Shown: positions 35,132-45,500 of the stretch, piece after piece | How the letters are laid out: each line of letters starts with the position of its first letter | Numbering within the stretch: the first letter of the stretch is position 1 | Assembly (NCBI RefSeq): GCF_016462545.1 | Contig: NZ_JAEMTA010000041.1 | Location: forward strand, 1 to 46,056 | Direction of reading: 5' to 3' | Source: Mycolicibacterium sp. | GTDB lineage: Bacteria > Actinomycetota > Actinomycetes > Mycobacteriales > Mycobacteriaceae | DNA: 46,056 nt | Notes under the pieces: model-generated | What the model was told of the DNA's origin: nothing | The model's input: only the letters and a program-made list of their open reading frames with translations | Databases searched by the model: none | Made by a program: the position numbers and the translations under genes

Positions 35132-35778
35132 CCCAGGAGAACGATCCGCACGAGCCGGTGACCATCACCGACAAACGGCGCGTCGATCCCGAAACGGGTG
35201 AAGTTCGGCCCGGCGGGCAGGAGCGAAGCGACCCGGGATTTGGTCAGTCGGCGTCGGCCCCCAGTGGGTCGATGCCGGCTCCCGAGCCCGTCGCAGAGAC
35301 CGACGAGGCTGCCGAGCTCAAGTCGACGCTGCAACGCGTCAAGGCGGAATACGACAACTACCGCAAGCGCTCCGTACGGCAGGAGCAGGCCGCGGCCGAA
35401 CGGGGCAAGGCCTTCGCGGCCACCCAGTTGCTGCCGGTGCTCGACGATCTCGAACGGGCCCGTAAGCACGGTGACCTGGAGGCCGGACCGCTCAAGTCCG
35501 TCGCTGACAAGCTCACCGCAGCCCTGCAGACCATCGGACTGGTGGCCTACGGGGTGGAGGGCGACCCGTTCGATCCGTCCCTGCACGAGGCCGTGCAGCA
35601 CGAGGGCGACGGGTCCAACCCGGTGATCGGCACCGTCATGCGCCAGGGCTACCGCCTTGGTGAGGGGCCGGTGTTGCGGCACGCGATGGTCGGCGTGGTC
35701 GATTCTCCCGACACGCCCGAGGGTTCGGGCGCGGGTGGCGCGCAGAACGGCGACGAGAACTCAGAATCAAACAACTAG
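35128..35778 (+). CDS. grpE: Nucleotide exchange factor GrpE
   Basis: 216 residues with a GTG start overlapping the dnaK stop. A low-complexity Pro/Asp/Glu-rich N-terminus (about 1-60) precedes the coiled-coil (AELKSTLQRVKAEYDNYRKR) and the beta-wing domain (DPSLHEAVQHEGDG, GYRLGEGPVLRHAMVGVVDSP), the GrpE signature. It releases ADP from DnaK. Acidic C-terminal tail. Confidence 0.97.
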
Positions 35779-35817
35779 GCAGGAACGACATGCACGAAGG
35801 TGAGGAGGTGACGCAAC

Positions 35818-36996
35818 ATGGTCCAGCGAGAATGGGTTGAGAAGGACTTCTACAAGGAGCTCGGCGTCACCTCCGACGCCACCGACAGCGAGATCAAGAG
35901 CGTCGCTCGCAAGTTGATGGCGGAGAACCATCCCGACCGCAACCCCAACGATCCGAAGGCCGAAGAGCGGTACAAGGCCGTCGGCGAGGCCAAGGACGTC
36001 CTCTTGGACAAGGCCAAGCGCAAGGAGTACGACGAAACTCGTCGGCTCTTCGCCAACGGCGGCGGCCGCCGCTACAGCGGCGGTGCCGGGGGCGGCAACT
36101 TCGGTGGATTCGGTGGTGACGGAGCCGAATTCAACCTCGGCGACCTGTTCGACGCCGCACCCCAGTCGGGCGGCGCCAACATCGGCGATCTGTTCGGTGG
36201 ACTGTTCGGGCGCGGTGCCCAACAGCCGCGGCCCAGCCGTCCGCGGCGCGGCAACGACCTGGAGACCGAGACGGAGCTGTCGTTCCTCGAGGCCACCAAG
36301 GGCGTCGCCATGCCGCTGCGGCTCACCAGCCCGGCGCCGTGCACCAACTGCCACGGCAGCGGTGCGCGTCCGGGCACCAGCCCCAAGGTGTGCCCGAACT
36401 GCAACGGCGCCGGTGTCATCAACCGCAACCAGGGTGCGTTCGGGTTCTCCGAGCCGTGCACCGAGTGCCGGGGTAGCGGCTCGATCATCGAGGAGCCGTG
36501 CGACGAGTGCCACGGCACCGGCGTGACGACCCGCACCCGCACCATCAACGTGCGGATCCCGCCGGGCGTGGAGGACGGTCAACGCATCCGCCTCGCGGGT
36601 CAGGGTGAAGCGGGTCTTCGCGGCGCTCCGTCGGGCGACCTGTTCGTGACGGTGCACGTGCGCCCGGACAAGGTGTTCGGACGGACCGGTGACGACCTGA
36701 CCGTGACCGTCCCCGTGAGCTTCCACGAATTGTCCTTGGGCACGACGCTCTCGGTGCCGACGCTGGAGGGCAAGGTCGGGGTTCGGGTGCCGAAGGGCAC
36801 CTCCGACGGCCGAATTCTGCGGGTTCGCGGTCGCGGAGTGCCCAAGCGGGCGGGCGGCCACGGCGATCTGCTGGTCACCGTCAAGGTGGCGGTGCCGCCG
36901 AACCTCGAAGGTGAGGCGGCCGAAGCGCTCGAGGCCTATGCCAAGGCCGAGCGGGCAAGCGGGTTCGACCCGCGGGCCGGATGGGCCGGTGCGTGA
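35818..36996 (+). CDS. dnaJ1: Co-chaperone DnaJ1
   Basis: 392 residues; ATG at 35818 after a strong GAGGAGG. J domain with HPD (HPDRN, near 39-43), a Gly/Phe-rich linker (about 80-140), four zinc-finger repeats CTNCHGSG, CPNCNGAG, CTECRGSG and CDECHGTG, then the C-terminal substrate-binding domains. It stimulates the DnaK ATPase and delivers substrates. Its stop TGA shares a base with the hspR ATG. A 16-codon frame opening at 35790 overlaps the beginning of the gene. Confidence 0.97.
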   Translation: MVQREWVEKDFYKELGVTSDATDSEIKSVARKLMAENHPDRNPNDPKAEERYKAVGEAKDVLLDKAKRKEYDETRRLFANGGGRRYSGGAGGGNFGGFGGDGAEFNLGDLFDAAPQSGGANIGDLFGGLFGRGAQQPRPSRPRRGNDLETETELSFLEATKGVAMPLRLTSPAPCTNCHGSGARPGTSPKVCPNCNGAGVINRNQGAFGFSEPCTECRGSGSIIEEPCDECHGTGVTTRTRTINVRIPPGVEDGQRIRLAGQGEAGLRGAPSGDLFVTVHVRPDKVFGRTGDDLTVTVPVSFHELSLGTTLSVPTLEGKVGVRVPKGTSDGRILRVRGRGVPKRAGGHGDLLVTVKVAVPPNLEGEAAEALEAYAKAERASGFDPRAGWAGA

Positions 36997-37385
36997 TGAG
37001 CGCGGAGCGACGCAGCGAGGAGGCTCGCACGTTCCTGATCTCGGTGGCCGCCGAACTGGCGGGGATGCATGCCCAGACGCTTCGGACGTACGACCGCCTC
37101 GGCCTGGTGAGCCCGCAGCGCAGTTCGGGCGGCGGTCGGCGCTATTCGCAGCATGACGTCGACCTGCTCCGTGAGGTGCAGCGGCTGTCTCAGGACGAGG
37201 GTGTCAACCTTGCCGGCATCAAGCGGATCATCGAGCTCACGAACCAGGTCGAGGCGTTGCGCTCGCGGGTGAGCGAGATGGCCGACGAGATCGAGCGACT
37301 GCGGGGCAATCAGCGCCGCGACGTCGCCGTGGTGCCCAAGAGCACCGCCCTCGTGGTGTGGCAGCCCCGCAAGGGCCGACGCTAG
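36996..37385 (+). CDS. hspR: Heat-shock repressor HspR (MerR family)
   Basis: 129 residues from the ATG at 36996 (MSAERRSEEARTFLIS); the GTG 15 bases upstream is less likely. The MerR-type winged helix shows ISVAAELAGMHAQTLRTYDRLGLVSPQRSSGGGRRYS, followed by a coiled-coil (VEALRSRVSEMADEIERLR) and a C-terminus of hydrophobic and basic residues (ALVVWQPRKGRR) like that of HspR. It binds the HAIR boxes with DnaK as co-repressor in related actinobacteria. Its stop overlaps the stop of the convergent epimerase gene. Confidence 0.95.
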   Translation: MSAERRSEEARTFLISVAAELAGMHAQTLRTYDRLGLVSPQRSSGGGRRYSQHDVDLLREVQRLSQDEGVNLAGIKRIIELTNQVEALRSRVSEMADEIERLRGNQRRDVAVVPKSTALVVWQPRKGRR

Positions 37386-38284
37386 GTGACCGTGATCGAG
37401 AACGCGAACGTCTCCGGCCTGCCCGCGATCGCGAAGCGGTAATGCCCGCGCCGCAGTGAATCGGTCGGTGCGGCCATCGGTTCGATGCCGATGACGTCGT
37501 CGGTTCCAGGCGCGAAGAGTTGGGCGGCCGGATAGCCCTTCACGTACGTGACGTCGACCCGTCGGTCGCCGCCCGAGAGGGTGAACACCGCCCCTTCGGG
37601 CACCTGATCGAACCCGTCGTCGTACTCCGTGGACCCCAGCGCTGCGGCGGCCCCCACCCACTCGGCGTGCGCGCCCGTGGGAAGGCCGCGGTCGTCCACC
37701 GCCAGGTGTCGCATGGTCGGCGTCTGCAGCACCCAGTCCGCGCGCGGCACGCCGGGAACCGTCAGATACGGGTGATACCCGAAGCACAGCGGCACCGACG
37801 CGGCCGTCGTCGGCGTCACCGTGGTCTCGATGGTCAGGGTGCGATCCGACAGCGTCGCCTTCTGGGTCAGCAGGTGGGGGAACGGGAACGACGCGAGCAG
37901 TCGTGGCGTGCCTCCGAAGTCGAGCACGGCCGTCAGAGAATTGTCGGACTGCTCCGTCACCAGCCAGCCGGGGTAGGCGGCCAGCACGCCGTGGATCGGC
38001 GAGCCATACTCGTCGCTCCGGACTCCGCCGGTGCCCGGCGTAAGCGTCACCACGGCGCCATTGATCCCATAGTCGTTGGCGCTCAGTCGATTTGCCCACG
38101 GATACAGGATCGGTATGCCCATGGTCTTGGCCGCGGTGATGTAGGCATCGAGCCCCCGGCGCTGGCCGAGGAACTCGTTCTCCCCGTCGGAGAGCGACGT
38201 GGCGATCATGCCCGCCCTGGGCACGAAGGTCGCGGTCACCGACGACGACGGGTCGGTCAGTGTAACGGCGTCAAACTCGGACAT
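37382..38284 (-). CDS. Aldose 1-epimerase-family protein
   Basis: 300 residues. The galactose-mutarotase-like beta-sandwich has the recognisable YPWANRLSAN, GSPIHGVLAAYPGW (His), CFGYHPYLTVPG (HPY, catalytic His), DDGFDQVP and GIEPMAAPTDSLRRG (catalytic Glu). It interconverts the anomers of aldoses or a phosphorylated sugar. It follows the flavohaemoglobin gene by 18 bases on the same strand and converges with hspR, sharing four terminal bases. Confidence 0.9.
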   Translation of the reverse strand: MSEFDAVTLTDPSSSVTATFVPRAGMIATSLSDGENEFLGQRRGLDAYITAAKTMGIPILYPWANRLSANDYGINGAVVTLTPGTGGVRSDEYGSPIHGVLAAYPGWLVTEQSDNSLTAVLDFGGTPRLLASFPFPHLLTQKATLSDRTLTIETTVTPTTAASVPLCFGYHPYLTVPGVPRADWVLQTPTMRHLAVDDRGLPTGAHAEWVGAAAALGSTEYDDGFDQVPEGAVFTLSGGDRRVDVTYVKGYPAAQLFAPGTDDVIGIEPMAAPTDSLRRGHYRFAIAGRPETFAFSITVT

Positions 38285-38302
38285 CCGGCGATTCTGTCAC
38301 GC

Positions 38303-39469
38303 TCACGTGGCGAGTGGATCGTGCTGGATGCTGCGCGGATCGGCGCCCTTGGCGATCAGCGCGGCCCTGGTCGCCTCGACCATTCGCGGCCCACCGCACA
38401 CCAGGATCTGGCGGTCACCCCAGCTGCCGTACCTCGTCACCACCTCCGGGAGCGTGCCGGTCTGGCGGACGTGCAGGCCACGGGGTGGTTCGACGTCGGG
38501 ATAGTCACCGGCCCACGGCGGATTGGTGGAGTACTCCGACACCGGTGTCACCGACAGCCACGGGTTGGTCGAGGCGATCTGCCACAGGGTCTTGAGGTCG
38601 TAGAGGTCGCATGGATATCGGGCGCCGAAGAACAGGTGGACCCGCGGATTCACCCCCGAGCGACTGAGATTCATGATGATCGAACGCAGCGGTGCCAGAC
38701 CGGTACCGCCGGCCACCATCAGGACGTCGCCACCGCCCTGATCGACGTGCATCGCGCCGTGCGGGTTGGACAGCCGCCATCGGTCACCCGTCACGGTTTC
38801 GTTGACGATGGCGGTGCTCACCATGCCGCCGGCCACCGACCGCACGTGAAACTCGATGGCCCCGCTGCGATCGGCGGGGATGGACGGGCTCAGATACCTC
38901 CAGCGTCGCGGCCACTGGGGCACCTGGACGGTGACGTACTGACCCGGGTGGAAGTACAGCGGATCGTCGAGCTGCAACCGGATCACCGACACGTCGCGCG
39001 TGACCCGCAGATGCTCGATCACGGTGCCGTCGCGGTAGGGCGGCCCCTTCTCGGCGTCGGCTGCGCCCCGCATGATCCCGACGATCAACGCGACGGCCTG
39101 CTCGGCCGCTTCGGCGAGGCGGGTGTCCCACCGATCGATCAGATGGCTGCGCAGCGTGGTGAGCAGCGCGTCCTGCATGCTGTCGTAATGTCGTTGTGTG
39201 ACACCGTATTTGCGGTGATCGCGACCCAGCTGGGCCAGGAATGCGACCGGTTCGTCGGCGTGCTGCTCGATGAGCTCGCCGAGCAACCAGCTCAGCGCCG
39301 TCGCAAAGACGGAGCGCTGGCGCTCCATGTCGGGTGGGAACAGGTCGCGGACCGCGGTGTCGATGGCGAACCAACGGGTGTAGAAGCGGTGGATCAGCTG
39401 ATCCGAACCTGCCTGCGGGTCGATCGCGGCGCGCAGTGTCGCCAGCGCGTCACGGTCGTCGAGTCCCAC
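38303..39469 (-). CDS. Type II flavohaemoglobin-like protein (globin plus FAD/NAD reductase)
   Basis: 388 residues with a GTG start at 39469. N-terminal globin (about 1-140) with FYTRWF near the B10 Tyr (about 29-30) and GRDHRKYGV around the proximal His (about 84). Ferredoxin-reductase-like FAD domain (RYLSPS, HPGQYVTV) and NAD domain (GGTGLAPLRSI, LVCGGPRM). Length and order match mycobacterial Rv0385-type flavohaemoglobins (type II), which differ from the NO-detoxifying type I enzymes and have been linked to D-lactate oxidation. Function here is inferred from family. It lies 45 bases after the LAL regulator and 18 before the epimerase. Confidence 0.85.
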   Translation of the reverse strand: MGLDDRDALATLRAAIDPQAGSDQLIHRFYTRWFAIDTAVRDLFPPDMERQRSVFATALSWLLGELIEQHADEPVAFLAQLGRDHRKYGVTQRHYDSMQDALLTTLRSHLIDRWDTRLAEAAEQAVALIVGIMRGAADAEKGPPYRDGTVIEHLRVTRDVSVIRLQLDDPLYFHPGQYVTVQVPQWPRRWRYLSPSIPADRSGAIEFHVRSVAGGMVSTAIVNETVTGDRWRLSNPHGAMHVDQGGGDVLMVAGGTGLAPLRSIIMNLSRSGVNPRVHLFFGARYPCDLYDLKTLWQIASTNPWLSVTPVSEYSTNPPWAGDYPDVEPPRGLHVRQTGTLPEVVTRYGSWGDRQILVCGGPRMVEATRAALIAKGADPRSIQHDPLAT

Positions 39470-39514
39470 GCGGTCGGAGTCTAGTTCCGGTTCGAGAGCC
39501 CGCGGCCTCCCGCC

Positions 39515-42112
39515 TCAATTTCGGCGCATGAGCGAAGCGAGGGCCGCGCGATCGGACACGTCGAGCTTCATGCACGCGCGGTAGATATGGCCCTCGACCG
39601 TTCGTGCTGAGACCGTAAGGCGCTCAGCAATGTCTCGGTTGGTGAGTCCCTGCGCAGCGAGGTTGGCGATCTCGCGTTCACGGGTGCTCAGCGGCAGTGG
39701 TTGCGCCGCCAAACTCAATGCAGGCGTGCGGATTTCCCCGCACGCCGTCGCCAGCCGATCGGCGATGGCGGCGGATTCGAGATGTAGGGCACGTTGCCCT
39801 TTCGAGTCGAATATGACGGCCGCCTGTGCGGCAGCGTCGGCGGCGTACAGCAGCGCGCCGAGGTCGGAGAACGACTTGGCGCAGTCGTACAGTGCGGCAG
39901 GGTCGCGGTCGATCAGAGCGTTGGCGTAGGAATGCTGGATGCGCGCAAGGGGACCGTCGATCGTCGCTGCAACGTCGCTGAAGGCATCCAGTGCGGTGCG
40001 ATCGCCAAATCGGGCCGCGTCGTGGTGCGCTATCAGTTCGATGGCCCGCTGGCCGGAGAGGCGGGCGGCGCGCGCTGCCTCGAGGGCGAGGTCGGCGGCA
40101 CCGCTGACGTTCCCGTGGGCGGCGGCAAGCCAGGATTCGGCGATCATCAGCTGGGGGCGAAACACCGCGACGTGACGGCCGTAGCGGGTCTTCAGTTCGG
40201 CGATCATCTTCGCCCCTGGTTCGCTACGGCCCAGCACCGAGTATGCCTGAGCCAGAAGCAATCTGGCCGGAAAGCTCCACGACGCGGCTGATTCGGAGGT
40301 GAGCGCCGCGACCGTTTGTTCCATGCGCGAAACCGTCGCCGGGAACTGTCCTCGGGCGAGCTCTACGGTGCCCGCCAACACGTTGGCCATTCCCCAGGCC
40401 AGGTACTGCCCAGGCGAAGACACCCGGACGATGTCGGCGGATCGTTGCTCGGCGAGGGCGAAGTCACCCGTGACGACGAGCGCTCTGATCTCGCCGAAGG
40501 CCATGAGGTAGCGCAACAGGCCATCGGCCTGATCGCGTAGCGAGCGGCCGCGTGCGGCGACCGTGGCGACTTCGTCGCCACGTCCCATGAGCCCGAGTGC
40601 GAGCCCTCCCCCGAATACCGCCCACTGGATCGCGGACGGAGGTGCGGCGGGGTTGGCGAGCACGCTGGCGGCGAGCTCGGCGGCCTCCTGAAGGCGATTT
40701 TCGAACACGACGGAAGCCGCCGCGAGGCCGTCGACGACCAAACTGAGTATCGGATCGGTGATTCGGTCGCGCAGGAGCGCAATGATGTCGTCCGCTGCGT
40801 CGGCATCGCCCATGGCCCAGTGCAGGTTTGCGACACGGGCGGTGCCCCAGCGCACCAGGTCGAGTTCGTCGAGCTGCTCGGGATCGAAGGCAGTGAACAC
40901 CTCTTCGGCTTCGGCTGCGTTGCCTTGCCACAGCATGGCCCGGCCCAGCAATTCGCTTGCGACGAGGCCCGCGCCGCGATTCACCGCGGCGCGGGACAGC
41001 CTTTCGCCGAGGGTGACGTTGGTCAGCGCGATGGCGTCGCGCGCAGCGCCAATCAACAGATCGACCTCGGGAACGACGTCGCTCTCCAAAGTGAGTTCGG
41101 CGAGCCGGATGCGCTGGGCGGGCGCGGTGATGGGCTGCTTCCGCAGGGCGCGTACCAGTTCGCCCTTCGCCCGGCGCGCGGCGGCGACGCCGAGGCGGCG
41201 ACGGATCGCCTCACCAAAGAGGGGATGGGTGAAGCGGACGCCGATGGTGTCGAGTTCCTCGCTGATGCGAATCAGCCCGCGAGCTTCGGCAAGCTCGACC
41301 GGTTCGGCGCCAGCCATGCTCGTGAGAACGTCCAGGTCCAAGGGTTCGCAGAAGGTCACCAGCCGCAGCACGTGCATGACCGAGTCGGGTAATGACTCGA
41401 TGCGAGCGTCGAGTAGCGAGGCGAGTTCCGATGTGACCGACGTGCGACCGCGCAGTTGCCAGACCCCACGGACCTGCTTCAGGGTGCCGACTTCCAACGC
41501 ACCTTCGACGAGGTGCCGGACGTAGAGGGCGTTGCCACCCGAGGCATCCCACATCAGATCGGCGCTCAGTCCCTCCACCCGTCCGCCGAGTGCTGCCTCG
41601 ATGAGGGTGATGCACTGTTGCTTCGTGAAGGGCTGAAGATCCAACAGTTCGAGGTACCCGTCCTTCCACAGCGAGGTGATCGCATCGGGGACGGTCTCCC
41701 CACGACGCACAGTCGCGACGATGCGCACCGAGCCGTCCAGGGCGAGTTGGTGCAACAAGGTCGCGGACAGCTGATCGAGCATGTGGGCGTCATCGACACC
41801 CACGACCGCGCCCTGCTTGGACAGAAGCGCTTGGCGTGCTGCGCTCAAGAACGCCATCGGGTCCCGAGACGTCGCCGAGCTGACGAGATGGGCGAAGACG
41901 CCCAGGGGGATGCTGCGAGCGGACTCGGTACCGGCCACCCACTGGACCTTGGTGGGAAGCGCCTGCGTCACGAGGCGGGCCAGCGTGGTCTTACCGACAC
42001 CCGCATCGCCGACCAAAACGATCCCCGACGTCGTGCTCTCGCCTGCCAGAGCGGCATGAATGCGCGCGAATTCACTGTCGCGCTGAACGACTGGCCATAC
42101 CTGTGCCCCCAC
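39515..42112 (-). CDS. LAL-type LuxR regulator with N-terminal ATPase
   Basis: About 865 residues from the GTG at 42112 (VGAQVWPVVQRDSEF). The open frame continues to 42307, but a -10-like TATATT (42171-42166) lies in that part, so the shorter form is preferred. P-loop GDAGVGKT (35-42), Walker B VVGVDDAHML, a helical TPR-like centre, and a C-terminal LuxR helix-turn-helix (last 58 residues, LSTREREIANLAAQGLTNRDIAERL). Divergent from the large repeat protein, which it may control; it may also be co-transcribed with the flavohaemoglobin and epimerase genes. Ligand unknown. Confidence 0.85.
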   Translation of the reverse strand: MGAQVWPVVQRDSEFARIHAALAGESTTSGIVLVGDAGVGKTTLARLVTQALPTKVQWVAGTESARSIPLGVFAHLVSSATSRDPMAFLSAARQALLSKQGAVVGVDDAHMLDQLSATLLHQLALDGSVRIVATVRRGETVPDAITSLWKDGYLELLDLQPFTKQQCITLIEAALGGRVEGLSADLMWDASGGNALYVRHLVEGALEVGTLKQVRGVWQLRGRTSVTSELASLLDARIESLPDSVMHVLRLVTFCEPLDLDVLTSMAGAEPVELAEARGLIRISEELDTIGVRFTHPLFGEAIRRRLGVAAARRAKGELVRALRKQPITAPAQRIRLAELTLESDVVPEVDLLIGAARDAIALTNVTLGERLSRAAVNRGAGLVASELLGRAMLWQGNAAEAEEVFTAFDPEQLDELDLVRWGTARVANLHWAMGDADAADDIIALLRDRITDPILSLVVDGLAAASVVFENRLQEAAELAASVLANPAAPPSAIQWAVFGGGLALGLMGRGDEVATVAARGRSLRDQADGLLRYLMAFGEIRALVVTGDFALAEQRSADIVRVSSPGQYLAWGMANVLAGTVELARGQFPATVSRMEQTVAALTSESAASWSFPARLLLAQAYSVLGRSEPGAKMIAELKTRYGRHVAVFRPQLMIAESWLAAAHGNVSGAADLALEAARAARLSGQRAIELIAHHDAARFGDRTALDAFSDVAATIDGPLARIQHSYANALIDRDPAALYDCAKSFSDLGALLYAADAAAQAAVIFDSKGQRALHLESAAIADRLATACGEIRTPALSLAAQPLPLSTREREIANLAAQGLTNRDIAERLTVSARTVEGHIYRACMKLDVSDRAALASLMRRN

Positions 42113-42530
42113 AGGGCGGACTCTACACAGCAGATCGCCAGGTCGATGGTATTTGCCGCGCCCGTAATATACGTCGGTCCGGAGATCGGCTACGCACTCA
42201 CACGGCACTGCATCCCGGCCCACCGCGTAAGGGAATACCTGCCCCGCTCGCACCTCCGGCCAGCCACTCGCCCGCACCCCGCAACGCGGAGTCTTCACCG
42301 CGTGCAATCATCGATAAGTTCTGTGCAACAGCGTATTTCGAGTCGGGGCGTGTCTCGCGATCGGGGTTCAGCTGACGGCCCGACGGAGCCGCCGTTCCGC
42401 GGTCCGGGACGCTGCTACCTACGTTTTTCGCGTACATCGTCACTCAGGCGCGTAGGTACCCGCCGTTCGTAGCGTCCATCGCGTCAACACGAGTCACCGA
42501 CGACAGCGCCGGTACGTCAAGGGAGCAATA
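42113..42530. other. 418-base divergent intergenic region
   Basis: Between the LAL regulator and the repeat protein. It holds a -10-like TATATT for the regulator (minus, 42171-42166), an inverted repeat TACCTACG/CGTAGGTA (42416-42423 and 42451-42458) and AAGGGAG (42519-42525) as ribosome binding site of the repeat protein. The stretch around 42300-42350 is less GC-rich than its surroundings and may hold the rightward promoter, but no convincing hexamer pair was found. No RNA gene recognised. Confidence 0.5.
42416..42458. promoter_or_regulatory. Inverted repeat TACCTACG...CGTAGGTA upstream of the repeat protein
   Basis: Two perfect 8-base arms (42416-42423 and 42451-42458) separated by 27 bases, centred 94 bases before the ATG at 42531. 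Half-sites about three turns apart fit a dimeric activator such as a LuxR-type protein. Inference only. Confidence 0.4.
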
Positions 42531-45500
42531 ATGAACGCAGCGAACTACATAGGCCGAGTGGGTGGGTTGGCCGTCGCGCTGGGACTAGGAGCCGCGGTCG
42601 TCACGGGCCACGGCGTGGCCTACGCCGACGACGCGCCCGACTCCACGGGCCCTTCGTCGTCTTCGTCGTCGACCGATTCCGCGGCGACGTCGCCGTCCTC
42701 GTCGAACGAACCCACCGGCACGGAGACGGAGCAGTCTTCGGCCACGCTCGACTCGTCGCATCCGCTGCGTGCTGCCCAGTCGCCGGTCCATGCCAACGCT
42801 CCGACGTCCGTATCGGCCCAGCAGAACACCGGCTCGACCGCGAACGCTTCCGAGTCCGCTGCGGATGATTCGACGGCACCGGCACCGTCGTCGACAGCGG
42901 CACCGTCGTCGACACCGGCGTCGTCGTCGGTGATCGACACCCCAGCGCCCGACCCCCAGACCGGCATCGTCGTGAACACGTCGCCGACCAACGCGGTCGC
43001 AACAGCCGTCGAGCCGGCCGTCGAGACACTCGTCCCGGAGACTCCACAGGTGCTCGAATCCGGCCGCCTCCCAGAGGTTTCCGTGCCTACTAACGCGACG
43101 AGCGCCGTGGCGACTGGTTCCGACCTGCCGTCCACCGAACTTGCCGTAACAAACGTGCTCGGCACGAGTAGGTCGTCGAACCACGACGGAACCTCGACGA
43201 CTGCTTCCGCGTTGCACACGAGCTCGGTGCCGAGTGCATCGACAGCAGTCGCGAGCATCACGTCCTCGAATCCCCTGCTGCGCAGCGCCGCTGCGCCTTT
43301 GGCCATCCCCGCCAGTGCCGCCGTCGTGGTACCTCCGGCGGCCCCGACCCCGGCGGCACTGGGCCCAATAGGACAGCTCGTTAGGGGGGTGCTGTCCTTG
43401 CTGGGCCTGGTGCCGTCGGCTTCCACGTCGACACCCGGCTTCCCGACGGCACCGCCGACCCTGCTGGAGATTCTCGGCACGGTCTGGCGGCGGTTGCAGT
43501 CCGCGCTGGACAACGCCACGCCCACGAGTGCGCCAGTGGTCGGTGTCTCGGACCCGCACACCGGTGTCGTCACCGGCACGATCGGTGGTTCGGACGCCGA
43601 CGGCGACCCGTTGCACTACGCGTCGGTCGGCGACGCATCTCACGGCACGGTGTCCGTCGACGCGTCGACCGGTGCCTTCGTCTACACCCCGGACGCCAAC
43701 TGGGCCGCTGCAGGGGGCACCGACCGCTTTACCGTCGCGGTCACCGAAACCAACGCAGGCGACCACATCCACGGGTTGTTCGGGCTCTTCACTGGCGGCG
43801 GATCCAGTACCCAGGCCGTCGTCCAGGTGATGGTGGCTGCGACCACGCCCATCCAGACCGGCAACTCGGCTCCGACGTTGTCGCTGCCGACCGGCTTGCA
43901 TCTCGATGCAACGGGCACAGTCACCTTCACCGCTACCGGCGTAGACCCGGACTCGGATCCCTTGTCCTACAGCGCGACTGCATCGCACGGCACGGTCGGT
44001 AGTAATGGAGGCGGCAACTTCACCTACACCCCCGACGCCGGTTATGCCCACCAGTTGGCAACCAACGGCAACACGCTGTCGAACGTCGACACCATCGCAG
44101 TCTCGGTCGACGATGGCCACGGTCATCTCGTCAATGCGTCGACCACGATTCCGATCATTCCGCAGAACCGCGCACCGATCGTCGGCTCCATCGACACCGT
44201 TGGCGCGGCCGACCCGAACACGGGGGCCATCGTGTTCACCGTGACGGCCACCGACCCCGACGCCGATCCGGTGTCGTTCGCGGCCGGAACTGCTGACGAC
44301 GGCACTGTGGTGAAGAACGCCGACGGCAGCTTCACCTACACCCCCGACGTCGTGGCCGCCCATATTGCATCGGTCGGGTGCGAGGACGCGAGCCATTTCG
44401 GCTGCGGTGAGGTAAACACCGGACCGGTGGTCGACCGGGCGACGGTCGTCGTCTCCGATGACCACGGTACGAGCACCACGGCCTCGACGGTGCTGTTGAT
44501 CACGCCGCACAATACCGAGGCAGAACTCGCGGCCATCGTCGGTCCGGCCGACCCGGATACCCGCGCCAGCATCATCACGGTGACCGTCAGCGACGCTGAC
44601 GGCGATGGAGTCGAGGTCGTCGCCTTTGCCGATCACGGCGACATCACCGACAACCACGACGGCACCTTTACGTTCACCCCACCGTCGTGGTTCTCGGAGG
44701 ACGTGCCGAACGCCAACGTCACGTTCCTGGCCTTGGACTACCACGATGCCGGCGCGCCGAACACCAGTCTGCAACTGGCGGTGCCGATTCCACCCGTGAC
44801 GACGATCGTCGGGCAGACGGTGTGGGGTCCCTACACCGACGACAACTTCCCGGGCGGACACGTGGGCTACGCCACCGTCGCGTACGTCGTCAAGGTGCCG
44901 GCCGGCACCGTGGACCCCGACGCGGTGACTCTGGCCAGCACGCATGGCACGTTGGCGAAGCTGGCAGTCTTCACGGTCAATGCCGCGCCACAGGTGGATG
45001 CGAATGGCAATCCGGACGGCGGTGACTACATCGGTGGCTTGTTCGGCTTACCCGCCGGTACGTACGTGTTGTTCGCCTACCAGCCCAACGACCTCGCCGC
45101 CGCACACACCGCCGTGACGAACGACACCGTGACGGTCGCCGTCGGCGGTGGTTCGCTCGACGTGCCCGTGACGGTGCCCATCGCCAACGTCGCGCCCGGT
45201 GTTGATTGGGGCCCTCACTCGTCGCTGGACTTCTTCGACGGGTCGCTGGATCTCACCGACCTGGACACCTACGTCGGCGAGACCAACTTGGTCACCGGCG
45301 AGGTGCTGATCGTGGTCCACGGCCTCGACGTCGAGAGCGACGACATCACCTTCCAGGTCGTCAGCGCGCCAGCGCACGGCACCATCCAGATCGTTCACCA
45401 GGATCAGGCCCCGGCGCCCGGGGGACCGCTCGGGACCGCCAACGCCGAGGGGATCGTCTACGTCTACACCCCGGACGCGGCGGTTCGCACCGATGCCGAC

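Noticed and set aside
42585..44945. 786-codon open frame antisense to the repeat protein
   Set aside because: A shadow of the GC-rich repeats; Arg/Gly-rich with no domain, while the sense frame has a signal peptide and repeated motifs.
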